Positions 63,603 through 64,000 of a stretch of 64,000 bases of DNA are shown piece by piece. The notes beneath the pieces are model-generated. The model did no database searches. It had not been told where the DNA came from and saw only the letters and a list, made by a program, of their open reading frames with translations. Both the position numbers and the translations under genes were made by a program. Source of the stretch: Streptomyces sp. XD-27 (GTDB taxonomy: Bacteria; Actinomycetota; Actinomycetes; Streptomycetales; Streptomycetaceae); contig NZ_CP130713.1 in NCBI RefSeq assembly GCF_030553055.1, positions 5,642,001 to 5,706,000 on the forward strand, in the 5' to 3' direction. Each line of letters opens with the position of its first letter. Position 1 is the stretch's first letter.

Positions 63603-64000
63603 CTAGGACCTGCCTGGTCCCGGAGGCGGAACCGCTCTCAGCAGCAGTGCCGAGCGTCCCGGCAGCCGTATCTCCGCGCCCGCCGGGTGCCGCTGCTCGG
63701 GCCCCGCCGCCCCGCCGTCCTCCCGCGCGGTGTCCACCAGGACCTCGTACGCGTCCGCCCACGGCGGCCCCGGCAGCGTGAAGGAGACCGGTTCCGCCCC
63801 CGCGTGCCAGATCGCCAGGAAGCTGTCATCGGTGACCGGGACCCCCCGCTCGTCCGTCTGCGGAATGTCCCGCCCCGACAGATACATGCCCAGCGCGCCG
63901 ACCGGCGCGTACCAGTCCGCCTCGGTCATCTCCCGCCCGTGCGCCGTGAACCACGCCAGGTCCCGCAGCCCATCCGGGGTCTGCGGGCGGCCGGAGAAGA
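63603..64000 (-). CDS. glgX: Glycogen debranching enzyme, C-terminal part
   Basis: Only the last 132 residues are in the window; the gene runs past its end. The visible part includes LRDLAWFTAHGREMTEADWYAPVGALGMYLSGRDIPQTDERG, then FLAIWHAGAEPVSFTLPGPPWADAYEVLVDT and a beta-rich end (RLPGRSALLLRAVPP). These are the C-terminal features of GlgX/isoamylase GH13_11, which removes alpha-1,6 branches. It complements glgP (45495) in glucan breakdown, though it is 15 kb away. The stop is TAG at 63603-63605. Confidence 0.9.
   Translation of the reverse strand, partial: FSGRPQTPDGLRDLAWFTAHGREMTEADWYAPVGALGMYLSGRDIPQTDERGVPVTDDSFLAIWHAGAEPVSFTLPGPPWADAYEVLVDTAREDGGAAGPEQRHPAGAEIRLPGRSALLLRAVPPPGPGRS

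Overview
The window is a GC-rich chromosomal segment from a Streptomyces-type actinomycete. The main evidence is the near-absence of TTA codons, many GTG starts, a chaplin, an HTH-DUF5753/DUF397 pair, WD40-STAND proteins, the absence of a transporter-dedicated sugar ATPase gene, and a gene order that, from memory, resembles the Streptomyces coelicolor SCO5423-SCO5444 region. No tRNA, rRNA, CRISPR array, transposase or integrase was seen.

Layout: (1) 1-6.7 kb holds lower glycolysis and acetate overflow genes: the end of a hypothetical gene, then pyk, ackA and pta on the minus strand, and pfkA divergent from pta. (2) 6.7-20.2 kb holds two tandem paralogous HTH regulators and a sugar ABC importer (binding protein, permease, permease). 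The importer operon is split by about 8.5 kb of accessory genes: hydrolase, AraC regulator, DUF3995, DUF6191, acetyltransferase, chaplin, lipoprotein, DUF7848-like protein, HTH/DUF397 pair, and a phytoene/squalene synthase-like protein. (3) 20.2-24.5 kb encodes a large HTH-STAND NTPase-WD40 membrane protein and a divergent 49-residue membrane peptide. (4) 24.5-33 kb encodes a lipase-like hydrolase, an Orn/Lys/Arg decarboxylase, and a CitA/DcuS-type two-component system divergent from dctA. (5) 33-36.5 kb encodes a methyltransferase, an RDD protein, a GH16 glucanase with a LacI-type operator, and a DUF3515-type lipoprotein. (6) 36.5-48.2 kb is the GlgE alpha-glucan pathway: glgB, mak, treS and glgE on the minus strand, with glgP divergent. 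(7) 48.2-54.5 kb contains three tandem secreted M4 metalloproteases. (8) 54.9-64 kb contains a DinB protein, an ArsR-like regulator, a Tat-exported hydrolase, a membrane protein, a TetR/DUF6463 pair, a heterodimeric ABC exporter and the 3' end of glgX.

How the genes work together: TreS, Mak, GlgE and GlgB convert trehalose to maltose, maltose-1-phosphate, linear glucan and branched glucan. GlgP and GlgX degrade that polymer, and PfkA, Pyk, Pta and AckA take the sugar phosphate on to ATP and acetate. DctA with its two-component system imports C4-dicarboxylates. The GH16 enzyme, proteases and sugar importer serve extracellular polymer use.

A striking cross-cutting observation is that at least seven breaks in six genes (araC-like, lipase-like, DUF3515-like, mak twice, Tat hydrolase, membrane protein), and perhaps the tetR 3' end, are each repaired by adding a single base at a G/C-rich run. 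This looks more like a systematic sequence error than true gene decay.
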